A DNA stretch of 64,000 nt, from assembly GCF_024362695.1 (NCBI RefSeq), contig NC_065421.1, forward strand, positions 2,728,001-2,792,000, written 5' to 3'. This document shows positions 31,189 through 42,369 of this stretch, piece by piece. The position numbers were made by a program, and so were the translations under genes. Position 1 is the first letter of the stretch. Every line of letters starts with the position of its first letter. The stretch comes from Pectinophora gossypiella (Eukaryota > Arthropoda > Insecta > Lepidoptera > Gelechiidae). Under the pieces are notes generated by a model. That model saw only the letters and a program-made list of their open reading frames with translations, searched no databases and was not told the origin of the DNA.

Positions 31189-32054
31189 TTCACAAGTAGG
31201 TATTCTTTGAAGCGTCTAAAACCGGTAGAGGTCTATTTCGACCGCCCGTCTGCCAAGTCTGAGTGAACTCGTGCGCTTGATTTCTTATATTGACACACGA
31301 ACTGACGCGCCACTTGTGTATAGTGAACATAGTAATTTGAGAAATCATTTTCAAGCTTTCTGTTAGACCAATGTGATAGGTGGTGAGCCATCTTCCAGTT
31401 GGATGCCTAACATTTACTCTTAAAATAATTCCACCCTTCACACATAATGTAACGGTAACATAGACGAAAGAAACCTTAAAAAACCGCCGGAGCGCGCATA
31501 CGCAACCGTCGAAGTGTAACTGTTGCGTGAACCCGACAATCGTATTCTAAATTCAAAATGACGTGATGGTATCATAGGCGCGTGCGCTGACCTATGGTCA
31601 TTTTGGACGTCAATCATTAGATGAATATTTTAGGCTAGGAAATGAGCGGTGATTGGGTAACCAATTTGAATGAATGAAAACTTTTCGAACGAAGTGACTT
31701 TATTATTCTTACTAACGTCTAGCTTACCTGCATAACCATACGGGTATTTCCCGGATTTTTATTCCATATGACTCCGGGATACTTTGGGTAAGCCCGGGAA
31801 AGCCATATACCCCATATCCGCCGTGATACTTTTTCCCATGGGTTTTAGATGTGATTATAACGTTTCATGTGAATAACGATCTTAAATCTTGCAAATATAG
31901 GTACACGCCGTAAACGATGCGTGGACGCAATCTGTTTTAAAAAGGTTGCATTTGGTTTTTCAAAGGGTTTTAGCAAGTTTTTGGCTGGGAATTTGAGTCA
32001 GTTTCGCGTTAACGCTAATATAATTTATTCTAAGATAAGATAAGATAGTTTTTA
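31189..32054. other. Mostly featureless; short repeat E piece
   Basis: 31340-31395 carries CAAGCTTTCTGTTAGACCAA and GTGATAGGTGG of repeat E. No gene. Confidence 0.45.
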
Positions 32055-32232
32055 TTGTAATTCTATCGTGTGGGTTGAGAGATTACCGACCTCATCAACC
32101 CTGCTGTCAGGGTTATAATTGCGTCGCCAAAGGTCCCTGATATGACTCACGTAACAATTACGTATTCACATCAGTAAATGGTAACCGGGTTTGACGGCTT
32201 AACGTGCCTTCCGAAGCACAGATCATCGCGGA
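32055..32232 (-). repeat. SINE-D 3' half
   Basis: ATTCTATCGTGTGGGTTGAG, CCTCATCAACCCTGCTGTCA and GGCTTAACGTGCCTTCCGAA are the reverse of the tail and central domain. Confidence 0.8.
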
Positions 32233-33734
32233 GTTAAATGAATAAAGTAACTGTATCTATTAGAGTAATACTTTTAACTAGACTGATTTGGGTAAAAAAT
32301 ACCAAGTTAATACTATATCGTGACGCTGACGGAATGTAGATAAAAGCTGCCTATTTCTCCCATCAGCTAGGTGTCGCTACTGTAGAGTGTTCTTAAGTTT
32401 TGACAGTTCCCCATACTATTTGAGTAAACAAACATGTTATTCATTTTAATTACTTAGTTTATATAGCAAACGTAAATTGTTACTGGCAATAAATTTATTT
32501 TATTCTTATTCTTATTTTTTTTATATTTTTACGAGTACACTTTAATCCTTTGCGCAGCATTTAACTGCAAAATCATAGTGTTATACTTATTCCCTAAAGA
32601 TCGGAAAGTAAAAACTTAGAAAAACCGATTTCCATCGAAACTGCCTGCTTTACTTTCTGTGTTTGTTTCTTTACTTTCCTTCCTATTTTGACTGCTTTCT
32701 TCTTTCATAACTCATCCTTCAGACGGGATATACTCCACGTTGCTCCACAGTTTATAGTAATTTATCACAAACTTTATCTGGACAGTATGGAGAACTGTCA
32801 AAATTTAGGAACACTCAACAGCGCTGCCGCCTACATTTGAGCTTCTTGTTTTTATCCTGATTTACTGATTTTACCGCTCTTCTTCTGGCCACATACGTGA
32901 AGGTGTTATTATAATATCTACCTGGTCATCTCAGATACGTTTGTCGTGATACTTCACAGTCTCAAATACGTATCAAAAGTATCAAACGGACATGTTATAT
33001 TATACGTATCATTGCCTCATTCGTGGATGGTCCGTTTATTTTAACGCTCAATAATTTCTGGTTGGGTGGGTTTGATGACCTGTTTGGTTTTAAAATGTGT
33101 CTTATGTTCTTTGTAGCTGTATTTATAGACGTATATGTGGTCCGTCATAATTTACTTAGAATTTGTAGCTGCGTAGTCAACTTTCACAGCTTTTATAGAA
33201 GGTAAATTGTTAATCTAGAAAAAGAAGCCAGTCTAAGATAGCTAAAACACAATTTAATTTTTCTTTTGTTTTTGATTAACGGAATATTACAAAAAAATAT
33301 ATACATTAAGTAGAAAGACATTAAACCATTCGTGTCATACGAGCGTATTTCTGTACAAATTCCATAGAAATGTATCGTTTTGACGTTTGTAATAAGCCTA
33401 GATTATAGGTACTCAGAGTCGAGGTTCGCGCCCTTGTTTATGAATTTTAATGAAGTAAAATGTAATTATAAGTACGACATTTTGTCACGTTTTTCTATGA
33501 CGTCACAGGATGGGTTTTCATAAACACTCCATAGTTTTCGTGTTTTGACAATAAGTAAAAAGTTACTGATATAACTAGTTAACTACCCTATTCGACAAAA
33601 CTTGCGTGATCAGCTATTATTAAGTTCAAAAGTCTAGCTACTAGTTCTCGAGATTAGCCCAAACATGATGAATTATAGAAAATAAGGCAGGTAGGTACAT
33701 ACTTTTTTTACATCATGTACCTACGCCTCATCAT
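32233..33734. other. No gene; short shared repeat
   Basis: 32347-32435 matches 12697-12765 in reverse. An AATAAATTTATTTTATTC tail near 32490 may be an old LINE end. The frame at 33023-33205 has no domain. Confidence 0.45.
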
Positions 33735-33976
33735 TATTAGAGCCACGCTCTTGTCTGTGTAGCAATCTCCACTCTTGTCTACCAAAGGCTAATCTTTCTT
33801 AAATCTTTGTCTTCCTTATAAGACACGACGTTCACCTTCTCTTCAATTTGCTCCATGTAAGCCCTCCTGGTTTTCCCCTTCCTCTCTGTTCTTTTATCTT
33901 CTCTTCTATGATGTTTTTAATAAATTCGTCGTCTCTTATTAAATACCCAATCATCTTGCCTAATATATCAAGCATG
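33735..33976 (-). pseudogene. LINE-R polyprotein C-terminus
   Basis: Minus-strand reading ends FGRQEWRLLHRQERGS and then a stop. Upstream blocks include MIGYLIR and RGKPGG in shifted frames. RTE-like end; frameshifts show it is dead. Confidence 0.7.
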
Positions 33977-33978
33977 TA

Positions 33979-34120
33979 CAGTCATGAGCAATATGATATA
34001 CTCACTTTAGAACCCTGTCGCACTATCATATTTGATATTTAATGAGACTTACGATTTAATTTGTCAAAAAAGTTAATGTGACATGGTTTCAAAGTGTGTA
34101 CATGTTAGTACTTGTGGGCG
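33979..34120 (+). mobile_element. MITE-M copy
   Basis: 142 bp, TA at 33977-33978 and 34121-34122; inserted at the edge of the LINE-R fragment. Confidence 0.75.
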
Positions 34121-34194
34121 TACCTATAGATCATCAACAATTTAAGTCACGATCTGGTCGCTGTTGAATTCTCCAATTGCTACAATTTTCAGGG

Positions 34195-34515
34195 AATAAT
34201 ATAGCAGCTCCCAGCCTTCCCAGCCTTCCGCTCTGCAGTATTCTGTCTGTCGCAAGTGACATGGCGCCCAGGGTAGTCTATTTCAAAGCCGTACTAGGAC
34301 TCCTGTCCACCGCCTCTGAATAGTACTGACAGTTACTGCTTCCGTCTGTCAGGTTCCAGGTTACAGTCCCTGTGACTTGCCTCTTCCGTCCTGCATTGCC
34401 GTACCGATGGCTCTGATCTCCGCTTCTGCAAGTGTTGAGGTCTTCACCCGTATCCCTAGGCAAGGGTTCTATGTTATATCCCGTAGGTCTGGGTCCCTAT
34501 CCGAACTCAGCCACC
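34195..34515 (-). mobile_element. LINE-R related element, partial
   Basis: Matches 9640-9930. The minus-strand frame 34278-34463 shares PRDTGEDLN, HRYGNAGRK and TGTVTWNLT with the frame at 9694-9876. Confidence 0.65.
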
Positions 34516-34811
34516 TATGATGCATAATTAAAAAACAAACAAAGATAAAAGCAGTAAACTAAGCGAAACACGTCATACCATTAAAATAGCATTTGCCAAT
34601 AAATGTATCTCGTTTTGGCCGTCATTTATTCAATTTCGGCAATTATATTAATGAGATCGCAATAATTCGCAATCAAAGCGCGGATTCATTTTGTAAATAG
34701 GTCGTCCTTTGTTTGAGATCATAAATTATGATGGTACAGTTCCTGCCTGCATTAATGGAAAATTGGTGTACTGTTTTTGTTGATTATTATATATTACTTT
34801 AGATTTAACAC

Positions 34812-35080
34812 TAGCGACCCGCCCCGGCTTCGCTCGGGTGCAGTGTTGAGGAAAAAATGAAATTATTTACGACATCACATTAAAATCTTCAAAAATAACA
34901 GTACTTCTCCACTATTTAATGGATTTTATTATATATGTAAACCTTCCACTTGAATCACTCTATCTATTTAAAAAAACCGCATCAAAATCCGTTGCGTAGT
35001 TTTAAAGATTTAAGCGTACATAGGGATATAGGGACAGAAAAAGCGACGCGAAGCGAAGCTTTGTTTTATACTATGTAGCG
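34812..35080 (+). repeat. Interspersed repeat, unclassified
   Basis: CACTAGCGACCCGCCCCGGC, TTCGCTCGGGTGCAG, then ATCAAAATCCGTTGCGTAGT and AGCTTTGTTTTATACTATGT. A sequence of this style is scattered in many insect genomes. No internal second copy here. Confidence 0.5.
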
Positions 35081-36620
35081 ATGCCCCTAGGTTGTGATTG
35101 TTCAAGTGCTATAACTCAGCGATACGCCGTGGCCACGTCGCGTCGTCGGCGAAGGTCGCCAAACTATTCACAGCGTCGCATTATAGTAAAATCAACGTAA
35201 GAGCCATTTGAAAAAATATCACTCGGATATGATTTACCAAAACATCGCAATAGACAAGCTAGTTTCAATCCAGGTAAGCAATGTAGTCTCAATTTATACC
35301 TTATGTTCGAATCCTCACATAAAATAATGTGGCAACACTAGTTTTAAGTTTTAAATTCGACCACAAGATGGCGATTCTCACTCTTTCTCTTCAACTCTTT
35401 GCTTAATCATTAGAAATGTAACTATAAAATATAATACGATTAAATACAGTCCACATTTAACTTTTATGTGCAATTTTATTTAAATCAACTCCAGTTCCGC
35501 ACACCCTAATGTAAGCTTAATAGTAATTAACGATACAATTAATAATTATATAAAATCATTAAAATAGTCACTTAATAAAATATAACAATTAATTAGACTT
35601 CGTTTTGATCTGTGACTAGATGGAATAATAAATCGTATTTTTAATATCTAATACTTTATATTCAGAGATAAAATCAACACAATTATATTCGCAAATTCTT
35701 ATTAATTTATTGTTTGTTAATAACATTATTATATTTGTGATTATACAACACTAAATTATTATTAAGATAGTCAGTTGATCTTTCCACTTTTGACGATACT
35801 CGTGTACCGGTCGGGCAAGTCGGTCTGTATTTGATCGTCCGAGCAAGTGTTTGTTAAAGATAAAAGTGTTGAATTGCTAAAATACTGGATTTTATTTCTA
35901 TAAATCCCTTGACTCTGAAGTTATCCCTATACTAAATAAAACTAATTAAATGAAATCAAGGTTTTGTTGAAAAAAATCACACCAGAATCAGATTATTCAA
36001 AAAGGCGCTTATTTGTATTTTCTTGACGATATTGTAAGGTACGGTAACACGCTTGGCAACATTTTGTCAACGAAGCCATCTCAATATAAATTGTTGGCGA
36101 CGACGTGACCTTGGTGAGTTATGATATTATTATGACCCTAAGGCAGATCATTGTAATACTAACACCTGAGCGTAGTATTATTCCTTCTTCTATGACCTAA
36201 GGCAACAACCCACGGCAACGCTGCTGTCGACACTGACAATCGGCTGTTCAGTACTTCAACACAGACAAGATTTCGTCACACAGAGAAGATAAATTAATAT
36301 TGATCGGAGAAAGTCCGGTAACGGGGTTCGAACCCTTAAAACTTGTCGGATAAATAGGCAACAATATACAAATAAGTCACCTATAGAAAATATAATTACT
36401 CTTGTTAAATAATACTTAACACTTTCCATAAATCCTATGTTCCTTCTTCCTCTAGAGATAGCACCAACGTGATGATCATCTGCTACTATGTACGACATCC
36501 TGTGAATCTCGTAAGAAATTTCTAGCTCTTTTGTCGAACCAAATCCTCTACAATGTTAGGACACGTTCGCCTCTGCTTGTTGGCTCACGTAGTGGCACAG
36601 GCGGTGGGCATAGTGAGGGG
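35081..36620. other. No gene; possible old LTR remnant
   Basis: A stretch from about 35333 to 36085 followed by TTGGCGACGACGTGACC looks vaguely like an LTR and leader, but no matching second LTR or primer site was found. Confidence 0.3.
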
Positions 36621-36624
36621 ATGG

Positions 36625-36647
36625 TATCGATAATTTTGTTATCGATA
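36625..36647. promoter_or_regulatory. Paired DRE-like motifs
   Basis: Two perfect TATCGATA octamers (36625-36632 and 36640-36647), 15 bp apart. In Drosophila this octamer is the DREF site of housekeeping promoters. No transcript start or gene is visible beside it; the retrovirus begins 145 bp to the right. Confidence 0.35.
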
Positions 36648-36791
36648 AAATGGTTCGGAATTATGAATCAATTGTTGTTAATGTCACTGAAATTTAGTTC
36701 TTGTAACGAATATATAATTAGAACCCATAATAATAATTATGACGTTAAATATTTTTATTACTCTTTGTTTTTTATTTCTGTATTTCCTGTG

Positions 36792-37095
36792 AATTACGTA
36801 GGCTGTAGCCGGAGGACTCAAAAAAAACCGAAAAGATTTCTAAACTATTTAATTAAATTTAAATGTATTACAAAGTAATTAATTATTAACTTATAACTAA
36901 AGCCTATTGACTCGACCGATGTGAGTATCGAAGTGAAGCGCCGGGGTCGTCACGTAGGCCAGCAGGCACGAGGCACGAGGCGCAGCATCAGCAGTTTACT
37001 TCATATTGCGAAATTATATAGCATAGGCAAAATAATGGTGCCGTGTGCAGTGTCGTCATATGTCAGCGATTCCCTTTAGGTACTGTCGCGTAACA
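36792..37095 (-). repeat. 3' LTR
   Basis: 304 bp. In element orientation it starts TGTTACGCGACAG and ends ...CTACGTAATT. A TATATAAT box lies at 37013-37021 (minus). Identical to the other LTR except at 37071. Confidence 0.95.
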
Positions 37096-37106
37096 TCTCC
37101 CCCCTT
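37096..37106 (-). promoter_or_regulatory. Polypurine tract
   Basis: AAGGGGGGAGA on the minus strand directly before the 3' LTR; primes plus-strand DNA synthesis in retroelements. Confidence 0.9.
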
Positions 37107-37116
37107 AGATCTGCAA

Positions 37117-38880
37117 CTATTTTAAGATGTTTAATGAAAATGTTGCAGCTCTCTTCGTGGTATCTGGATGCGGGGCGCTGGTATTCTCTGGATCTTCATA
37201 TGTGTGTGCTGGATCACGTCGATTATTTGGCGTCTGGGAACATCTGGCATATTTTTGATAAAGTATTATGGCGATCAGTATGACTGCACTCAACATTACT
37301 ACATAGAGAGGGATTGTAGTATGGTAGAGCGATAATGTAGATAGGTTGTCCAATTGGGTAGGCGTCTGAGATATTATTTTGTCCTGAATATCGCGAAGCT
37401 CGTCCAGGTTGATGGATCCCAGAGTGATTGGAGGCTGGGTTGCCGAATTCGTCTGAATGTCAATAGGTATGTTCAGTATTTTAATAGGTTGTCCTTCCAC
37501 GCGATCATTAGAGTTATAGATAGTTAACTCCGTTGTGCGTAGTGAACAGTGGTATGGGATGTTCACTAGGTAGCTTCCGTCTAAGGTTCTAAATTCATCT
37601 CGTTCACAGGTAAGCTGAACTTTCGTCGGTCGAGGGAGTACTACAACGTAATGTCGATCATCTAATTTTTCTATGGTTTCTTTCAGAAGAGTTATAGTTG
37701 TTTTGCGGCAGGAGTCGTCTAGAGTTTGATCGGTGATAAGCTTCTGGATACAGTCTGGGCCGGTCCTAATCTGTTGGTTGACCTTTTCCTTACAGAGGTA
37801 CCGAGTTGATAGCTTCGGGCATTCTGCCTCTATGTACACGTAAGATTCCCCATTGGTTGCTATTAAAGGATAAGGTGGGATAAGGACCTGCCTATTCCTA
37901 TTCGGTGCTATAGGTAATTTATATAAATCGTAACTAAAATGAGATATAATAGGAACTCTAAAGACTATTACAATTTGAGTTCCGGTGTAATATGAACCAG
38001 TTTCCATTACGTCATAATATTCTCTTAGCTCTATATCTAATAACTGATCCTTATTATATAATTCCTTAAGTTTATCTAACATTTTACCTAATATATCTAT
38101 GCCTAACATGGAGTGGTGCGTACTCGATGTACGTGTAAAAGCTATTATATCTTCTATCCTACGAAGTTCGTTAGATAGCTCGTCTACATTGTCACTAATT
38201 ATAGTTAGGAATTGAGCGAGCTTAGCGTATTTAATCAGAGTGCTCTCTGCGTACACTCCCTTATCTAAAAGTAAATGTAACGTTTCATTAATTTTAATCT
38301 GGTTATTAGCTATTTGAGAAATTACACTAGATTGATGAAGTATCCATTCTTTACTAAGACTGATATGATTGTTAATTTGGGATGACAATTTATCCTGATT
38401 ATTTTTTAATGTATTGATAGCATCATTATATTTAAGGGCATCAGTATAATCCAAATTACCGGTAAGACTTTTAATAACGGATCCTAGGCCGTCTACAAGA
38501 CCTCGTTTCTCCCTATGGGGCTCTAAGCTTGTTAGTTGGTAAGTAGCTTTATCTAGTTTTGAAATTAAGTATGTTAGTTGCACCTCATAAAGCATATAAG
38601 TATCGTTACGTAATATGTTTTTTATATTTGAAATTTGCGTTCTAACTGAAGTTATTCTATCTTCTATTTTAGTTAATTCTATATACTGCAAAAAGCTGTG
38701 GTAGTGTGTCACCAATCTCGTAGGGCCGAGTTTAAAGGGTAGGACGCCTGGGCCGTCATCCAAACTTTCAAGCCTTATCTCGTTCGCCGTTACTACGCTC
38801 AGAATCAGGGCTATCAGGAACCTGCAACAATTTGGCTGTTTTCGGTACACGTTTAAGTCTAGACTTAGCGATAGGGCCAC
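37117..38880 (-). CDS. env: env: fusion glycoprotein (baculovirus F-like)
   Basis: Open for 587 codons. It shows a hydrophobic signal-peptide-like segment near residues 20-32, a furin-type site (R-E-K-R, 123-126), then a glycine-rich fusion-peptide-like stretch. Long helical repeats lie in the ectodomain, several N-glycosylation sequons are present, one transmembrane segment spans about 523-544, and a cytoplasmic tail of about 43 residues follows. This layout fits errantivirus Env proteins related to baculovirus F proteins, which mediate membrane fusion. The frame overlaps the end of pol by 113 bp. Its first listed codon (38880) is GTG and no ATG lies ahead of the signal peptide, so translation from this frame alone is unlikely. 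An acceptor (AG at 38823-38822) inside the overlap fits in phase with an upstream mini-exon at 43817-43824. No internal stop is seen. Confidence 0.88.
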   Translation of the reverse strand: MALSLSLDLNVYRKQPNCCRFLIALILSVVTANEIRLESLDDGPGVLPFKLGPTRLVTHYHSFLQYIELTKIEDRITSVRTQISNIKNILRNDTYMLYEVQLTYLISKLDKATYQLTSLEPHREKRGLVDGLGSVIKSLTGNLDYTDALKYNDAINTLKNNQDKLSSQINNHISLSKEWILHQSSVISQIANNQIKINETLHLLLDKGVYAESTLIKYAKLAQFLTIISDNVDELSNELRRIEDIIAFTRTSSTHHSMLGIDILGKMLDKLKELYNKDQLLDIELREYYDVMETGSYYTGTQIVIVFRVPIISHFSYDLYKLPIAPNRNRQVLIPPYPLIATNGESYVYIEAECPKLSTRYLCKEKVNQQIRTGPDCIQKLITDQTLDDSCRKTTITLLKETIEKLDDRHYVVVLPRPTKVQLTCERDEFRTLDGSYLVNIPYHCSLRTTELTIYNSNDRVEGQPIKILNIPIDIQTNSATQPPITLGSINLDELRDIQDKIISQTPTQLDNLSTLSLYHTTIPLYVVMLSAVILIAIILYQKYARCSQTPNNRRDPAHTYEDPENTSAPHPDTTKRAATFSLNILK

Positions 38881-41800
38881 GTTTCTTAGACGTGTATATA
38901 TGTATCGGGAGATCGGCTAAGACTGTGTCTTGTGTATATCGTGGAGCTATTTTTTGTCTGCCAGCACTGGGATTCGACACGAATATCTGTTGTTGGGGTT
39001 GGTATTCCTGTTCCGGCTCGCGCGTTTTGTTACGATTTTCGATAAGGGCGGTTCGGTTACCTAAACTTGTTTCGTTGATTATGTTGTATACGGTTAACAT
39101 CTGGTTTTTATGTGACAGAATATACTGTTGCATGAGATGAGCCGATATATCGATATCGAGTGGGTCTCTTGCGTCAAAATGACCGTTTATGACGTCATAG
39201 GGACGGCACTTAGTGAAACTGTGAACTGAGCTGTTATATGCTATGATGGCGTATGGCATAAGGTTAATAATAGCTTCGTTCTTATGCTGAAGGCGTAAGA
39301 TACGAAGGTGTTCTAAAAGTGTTGAATGGAAGCGTTCTATACTTCCATTGTCATTGGGGGCGTTTGCAAGGGTCTTATGATGTACAATCTTATGAGTCCT
39401 GGTAAACTCAGCGAACATTTGATTAGTGAATTCTGTCCCCTGGTCGGTGATTATTGTAAGAGGTAATCCATGATGTGTGGAGAATTGGAGAAGAGCCTGT
39501 AAGACACTGAGAGCAGTACCGTCTCTTAAGTGATAGGCTTGACCGTATTTAGAGAAGACGTCTATGAAAGTAACGTACTTTTCGTTTTGTGCAGTGAACA
39601 GGTCCATATGCACTATCTCGAAGGGCTTGGTTGCCGGTGGTACAACATTGAACTGTTGTCTAATAGGATTACGGTCGTATTTCGCCTGGCCGCAAATGGT
39701 GCATTCGTTAATGAACTTGGCGATTTGATCCCTCATTTTTGGCCAAAAGTACTTCCGGGAAAGGGCCAAATAACATTCATTGATGCCTCTGTGATTAGTC
39801 TTACCGTCATGATAGTGCCTAATGATGTCCTGTTGTCTAAGGTATTCTTTGACATTTTCCAGTTCAGTTTTGGTAAGGACGAGAGACATGGCAGAATTTT
39901 TAAATTTGTCTTGTAATATGGGAACCAATTTGTACATACCTTGTGGAGGGTTTATGAGGAGACCGGTCTTGACCTTAGGGTTAACATATTCTTTAACTGC
40001 GTTTATAAGATCGTCTTCGAGATTGGATTCTGAAAGCTGAATCGATATGCGCGTATGACTTTCGAAGGGTTTGGTTACTATAGGTCGTTTTTTAATATCT
40101 CCCACAATAGTTAAGCATAACTGTCTATGAAATTTGTTAAGAGGTTCATCTGTTATTGGAATTTCTAATATAGGGTTTTCCTGGTCAGTATGTACAGTAT
40201 TGGTGTCGGAATTATTTAGGGTTGGTGGGTGGTCTGTCGGGTTGGCTACCATAGAATTCGTTTCTTCGTTATTTAATTCTATTCTTGATAAAGCATCGGC
40301 ATTTGTATTACATTTTCCTTTCTTGTAAATTATAGTATAATTGTATTCGCTTAATTTTAAACGCCATCGTGTCAGTCTAGAATTGGGTTCTTTGAGATTC
40401 ATAAGCCACTGTAAAGGCTTATGATCTGTGATAATTTTGAATTTTCGCCCAAAGAGATAGGGACGAAAATATTTAGTCGCCCAGACTATAGCAAGCAATT
40501 CCTTTTCAATTGTGCTATAGTTTATCTCGCTCTCGTTAAGAGTACGGGATGCGTATGAAATTGGTTTGTCTGAGCCAATAGGGCCCTGAGACAGCACGGC
40601 TCCGATTGCGAAATTCGATGCGTCGGTTGTTAAAACGAATTCTCTGGTAAAGTCAGGGTACTGTAATATCGGGTCATTCGTGAGCAATCTTTTACATTTT
40701 TCAAAACAGTTAATATAGTTAGAGTCCAAAGTAATGTGCTTTCCTTTTTTAAGACAATGTGTCAGGATTTTAGTTATTCGGGAAAAATCCGGAATAAACT
40801 TCCTGTAATAACCAAGTAGTCCAAGGAATTGCTTTATTTGCTTGGTGGTTCTTGGCAAGGGGTAACTTTCGATAGCTTTAATTTTATCGGGGTTAGGTTT
40901 AATACCATCCCTACTAATGACATGACCTAGATAAGCAGTTTCCAATTTAAGGAACTCCGACTTGTCCATTTGGATCTTGAAGTTGGACTCGCGTAACCGT
41001 TGAAACACTTTCTCTAGATTGACCATGTGCTCTTGTAAGGATGTACTGAAAACGATTATGTCGTCTAGATAGACGAGACAAATTGTATTCTGTAAATCTC
41101 TCAACACATTGTCCATTACCCTTTGAAAGGTAGATGGACTATTTTTGAGGCCCATGGGCATTCTTAGAAATTCGAAATGTCCGTGTTCTACATTGAACGC
41201 CGTTTTCGGTATGTCTAATGGGTTCATTTCAACTTGGTAAAATCCACTGGCCAAGTCGAGAGTGGTGAAATACTGACAATTACCTAACTTATCTAGAACA
41301 TCGGTAATGTTCGGGATAGGGTACTTGTCGTCCAGAGTTTTTTCGTTTAATTTGCGGAAATCCACTACTAAGCGCCATTTAACTTTACCTGACGCATCCG
41401 TTTTTTTGGGAACTATCCATATTGGTGAGCTCCATGCGGAGGCGGAAGGTCGGATTATATTTTGCTCTAGCATTTTGCCTATCTGACTGCGAACCTCTTC
41501 CCTATGCACAAAAGGGTACCGGTAACTTTTTGTGTAAACCGGAATCTCGTCAGTAGTTTTGATGTTATGTTTTATTTTGTTCGTGAACGTTAAAGGCTCC
41601 CCTTCTATATAAAATATATCAGAATACCGCGAACATAGTTGGGTGAGGTTAGCCTTTTCTTCTGGATTTAAATGTTCTGTTCGTAGGCGCGATATTACGT
41701 CGCGAGCGCGTGACGTTAGCCGTTCCTCGGTGCGCTTGCACTCGATATTACAAATCTCAGCCACAGCGGGGCGATCTAATGAAAAAATTATATCGTTATT

Positions 41801-42367
41801 CGTTTGGTTTTCGACCTCTACGATACCACGATTATTTTTGACATTCGTAATGCATTCGTGGATCAGACAATTGCACAACATCTGTTCCTCGACGATGACA
41901 TCGCCGTCCGAAGCGTTAATAGGTAATCTGATCAACTTAGAAGAATTAGCAGGTATAATATCCTCATATAAGTTTACGTTTCGCGAGTTAAATAATTTTA
42001 TTTTATTTACCGTATTGCGCGTAGTGAGGGTTAATTCTTTTAGGTCGATTTTAGCTTCCCATTTAGTTAGTAAATCCAATCCAATGAGGCCATCAAAATG
42101 ATCGTGAAATTTGTATATGAACAACTTGATGTCATCTTCATCATTAATTTCGGAAAAACAGGGCATTGTCAAAGAGTAGTTATTTCTACTGGTACCGTGA
42201 ATGTTTGTCACTTCAAAAGGATCTATATTGAGTTGGATGTGAGAATAATATTTCTCTGCAGCATCAGGGCTAAGGAAAGATTGATTAGCCCCGGTGTCTA
42301 TGAGTAATTTTAAAGGTGGGTTTAAAATTTCAATATATGGCAGTTGCCTTTGGGTCTGAAGATTCAC
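38768..42367 (-). CDS. pol: pol: protease, reverse transcriptase, RNase H, integrase
   Basis: 1199 codons, no internal stop. Domains in order: aspartic protease with DTGA at residues 24-27; reverse transcriptase (about 290-480) with TLDLASGFYQ near 369 and YLDD at 433-436; RNase H (about 575-695) with TTDAS near 580, EKELLAIVWA near 621, and ITDHKPL near 646; integrase. The integrase has an HHCC zinc-binding region (H853, H859, C889, C892) and a DDE triad at D922, D975 and E1011. Length and order match Ty3/gypsy (errantivirus) Pol. The listed first codon (42367) is GTG. Pol is -1 relative to gag, and its frame is open upstream through the slippery site at 42379-42385, so it should be made as a Gag-Pol fusion. 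Key catalytic residues are all present. Confidence 0.95.
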   Translation of the reverse strand: MNLQTQRQLPYIEILNPPLKLLIDTGANQSFLSPDAAEKYYSHIQLNIDPFEVTNIHGTSRNNYSLTMPCFSEINDEDDIKLFIYKFHDHFDGLIGLDLLTKWEAKIDLKELTLTTRNTVNKIKLFNSRNVNLYEDIIPANSSKLIRLPINASDGDVIVEEQMLCNCLIHECITNVKNNRGIVEVENQTNNDIIFSLDRPAVAEICNIECKRTEERLTSRARDVISRLRTEHLNPEEKANLTQLCSRYSDIFYIEGEPLTFTNKIKHNIKTTDEIPVYTKSYRYPFVHREEVRSQIGKMLEQNIIRPSASAWSSPIWIVPKKTDASGKVKWRLVVDFRKLNEKTLDDKYPIPNITDVLDKLGNCQYFTTLDLASGFYQVEMNPLDIPKTAFNVEHGHFEFLRMPMGLKNSPSTFQRVMDNVLRDLQNTICLVYLDDIIVFSTSLQEHMVNLEKVFQRLRESNFKIQMDKSEFLKLETAYLGHVISRDGIKPNPDKIKAIESYPLPRTTKQIKQFLGLLGYYRKFIPDFSRITKILTHCLKKGKHITLDSNYINCFEKCKRLLTNDPILQYPDFTREFVLTTDASNFAIGAVLSQGPIGSDKPISYASRTLNESEINYSTIEKELLAIVWATKYFRPYLFGRKFKIITDHKPLQWLMNLKEPNSRLTRWRLKLSEYNYTIIYKKGKCNTNADALSRIELNNEETNSMVANPTDHPPTLNNSDTNTVHTDQENPILEIPITDEPLNKFHRQLCLTIVGDIKKRPIVTKPFESHTRISIQLSESNLEDDLINAVKEYVNPKVKTGLLINPPQGMYKLVPILQDKFKNSAMSLVLTKTELENVKEYLRQQDIIRHYHDGKTNHRGINECYLALSRKYFWPKMRDQIAKFINECTICGQAKYDRNPIRQQFNVVPPATKPFEIVHMDLFTAQNEKYVTFIDVFSKYGQAYHLRDGTALSVLQALLQFSTHHGLPLTIITDQGTEFTNQMFAEFTRTHKIVHHKTLANAPNDNGSIERFHSTLLEHLRILRLQHKNEAIINLMPYAIIAYNSSVHSFTKCRPYDVINGHFDARDPLDIDISAHLMQQYILSHKNQMLTVYNIINETSLGNRTALIENRNKTREPEQEYQPQQQIFVSNPSAGRQKIAPRYTQDTVLADLPIHIYTSKKRGPIAKSRLKRVPKTAKLLQVPDSPDSERSNGERDKA

Positions 42368-42369
42368 TT

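Noticed and set aside
38832..39140. Plus-strand genes across the provirus (also 39530-39916, 41643-42101, 42721-43017)
   Set aside because: They lie antisense to intact pol or gag and show no domain.
42306..42329. Stem-loop stimulating the gag-pol frameshift
   Set aside because: The stem is A/T-only and about 50 nt from the slippery site, too far for the usual 5-9 nt spacing.
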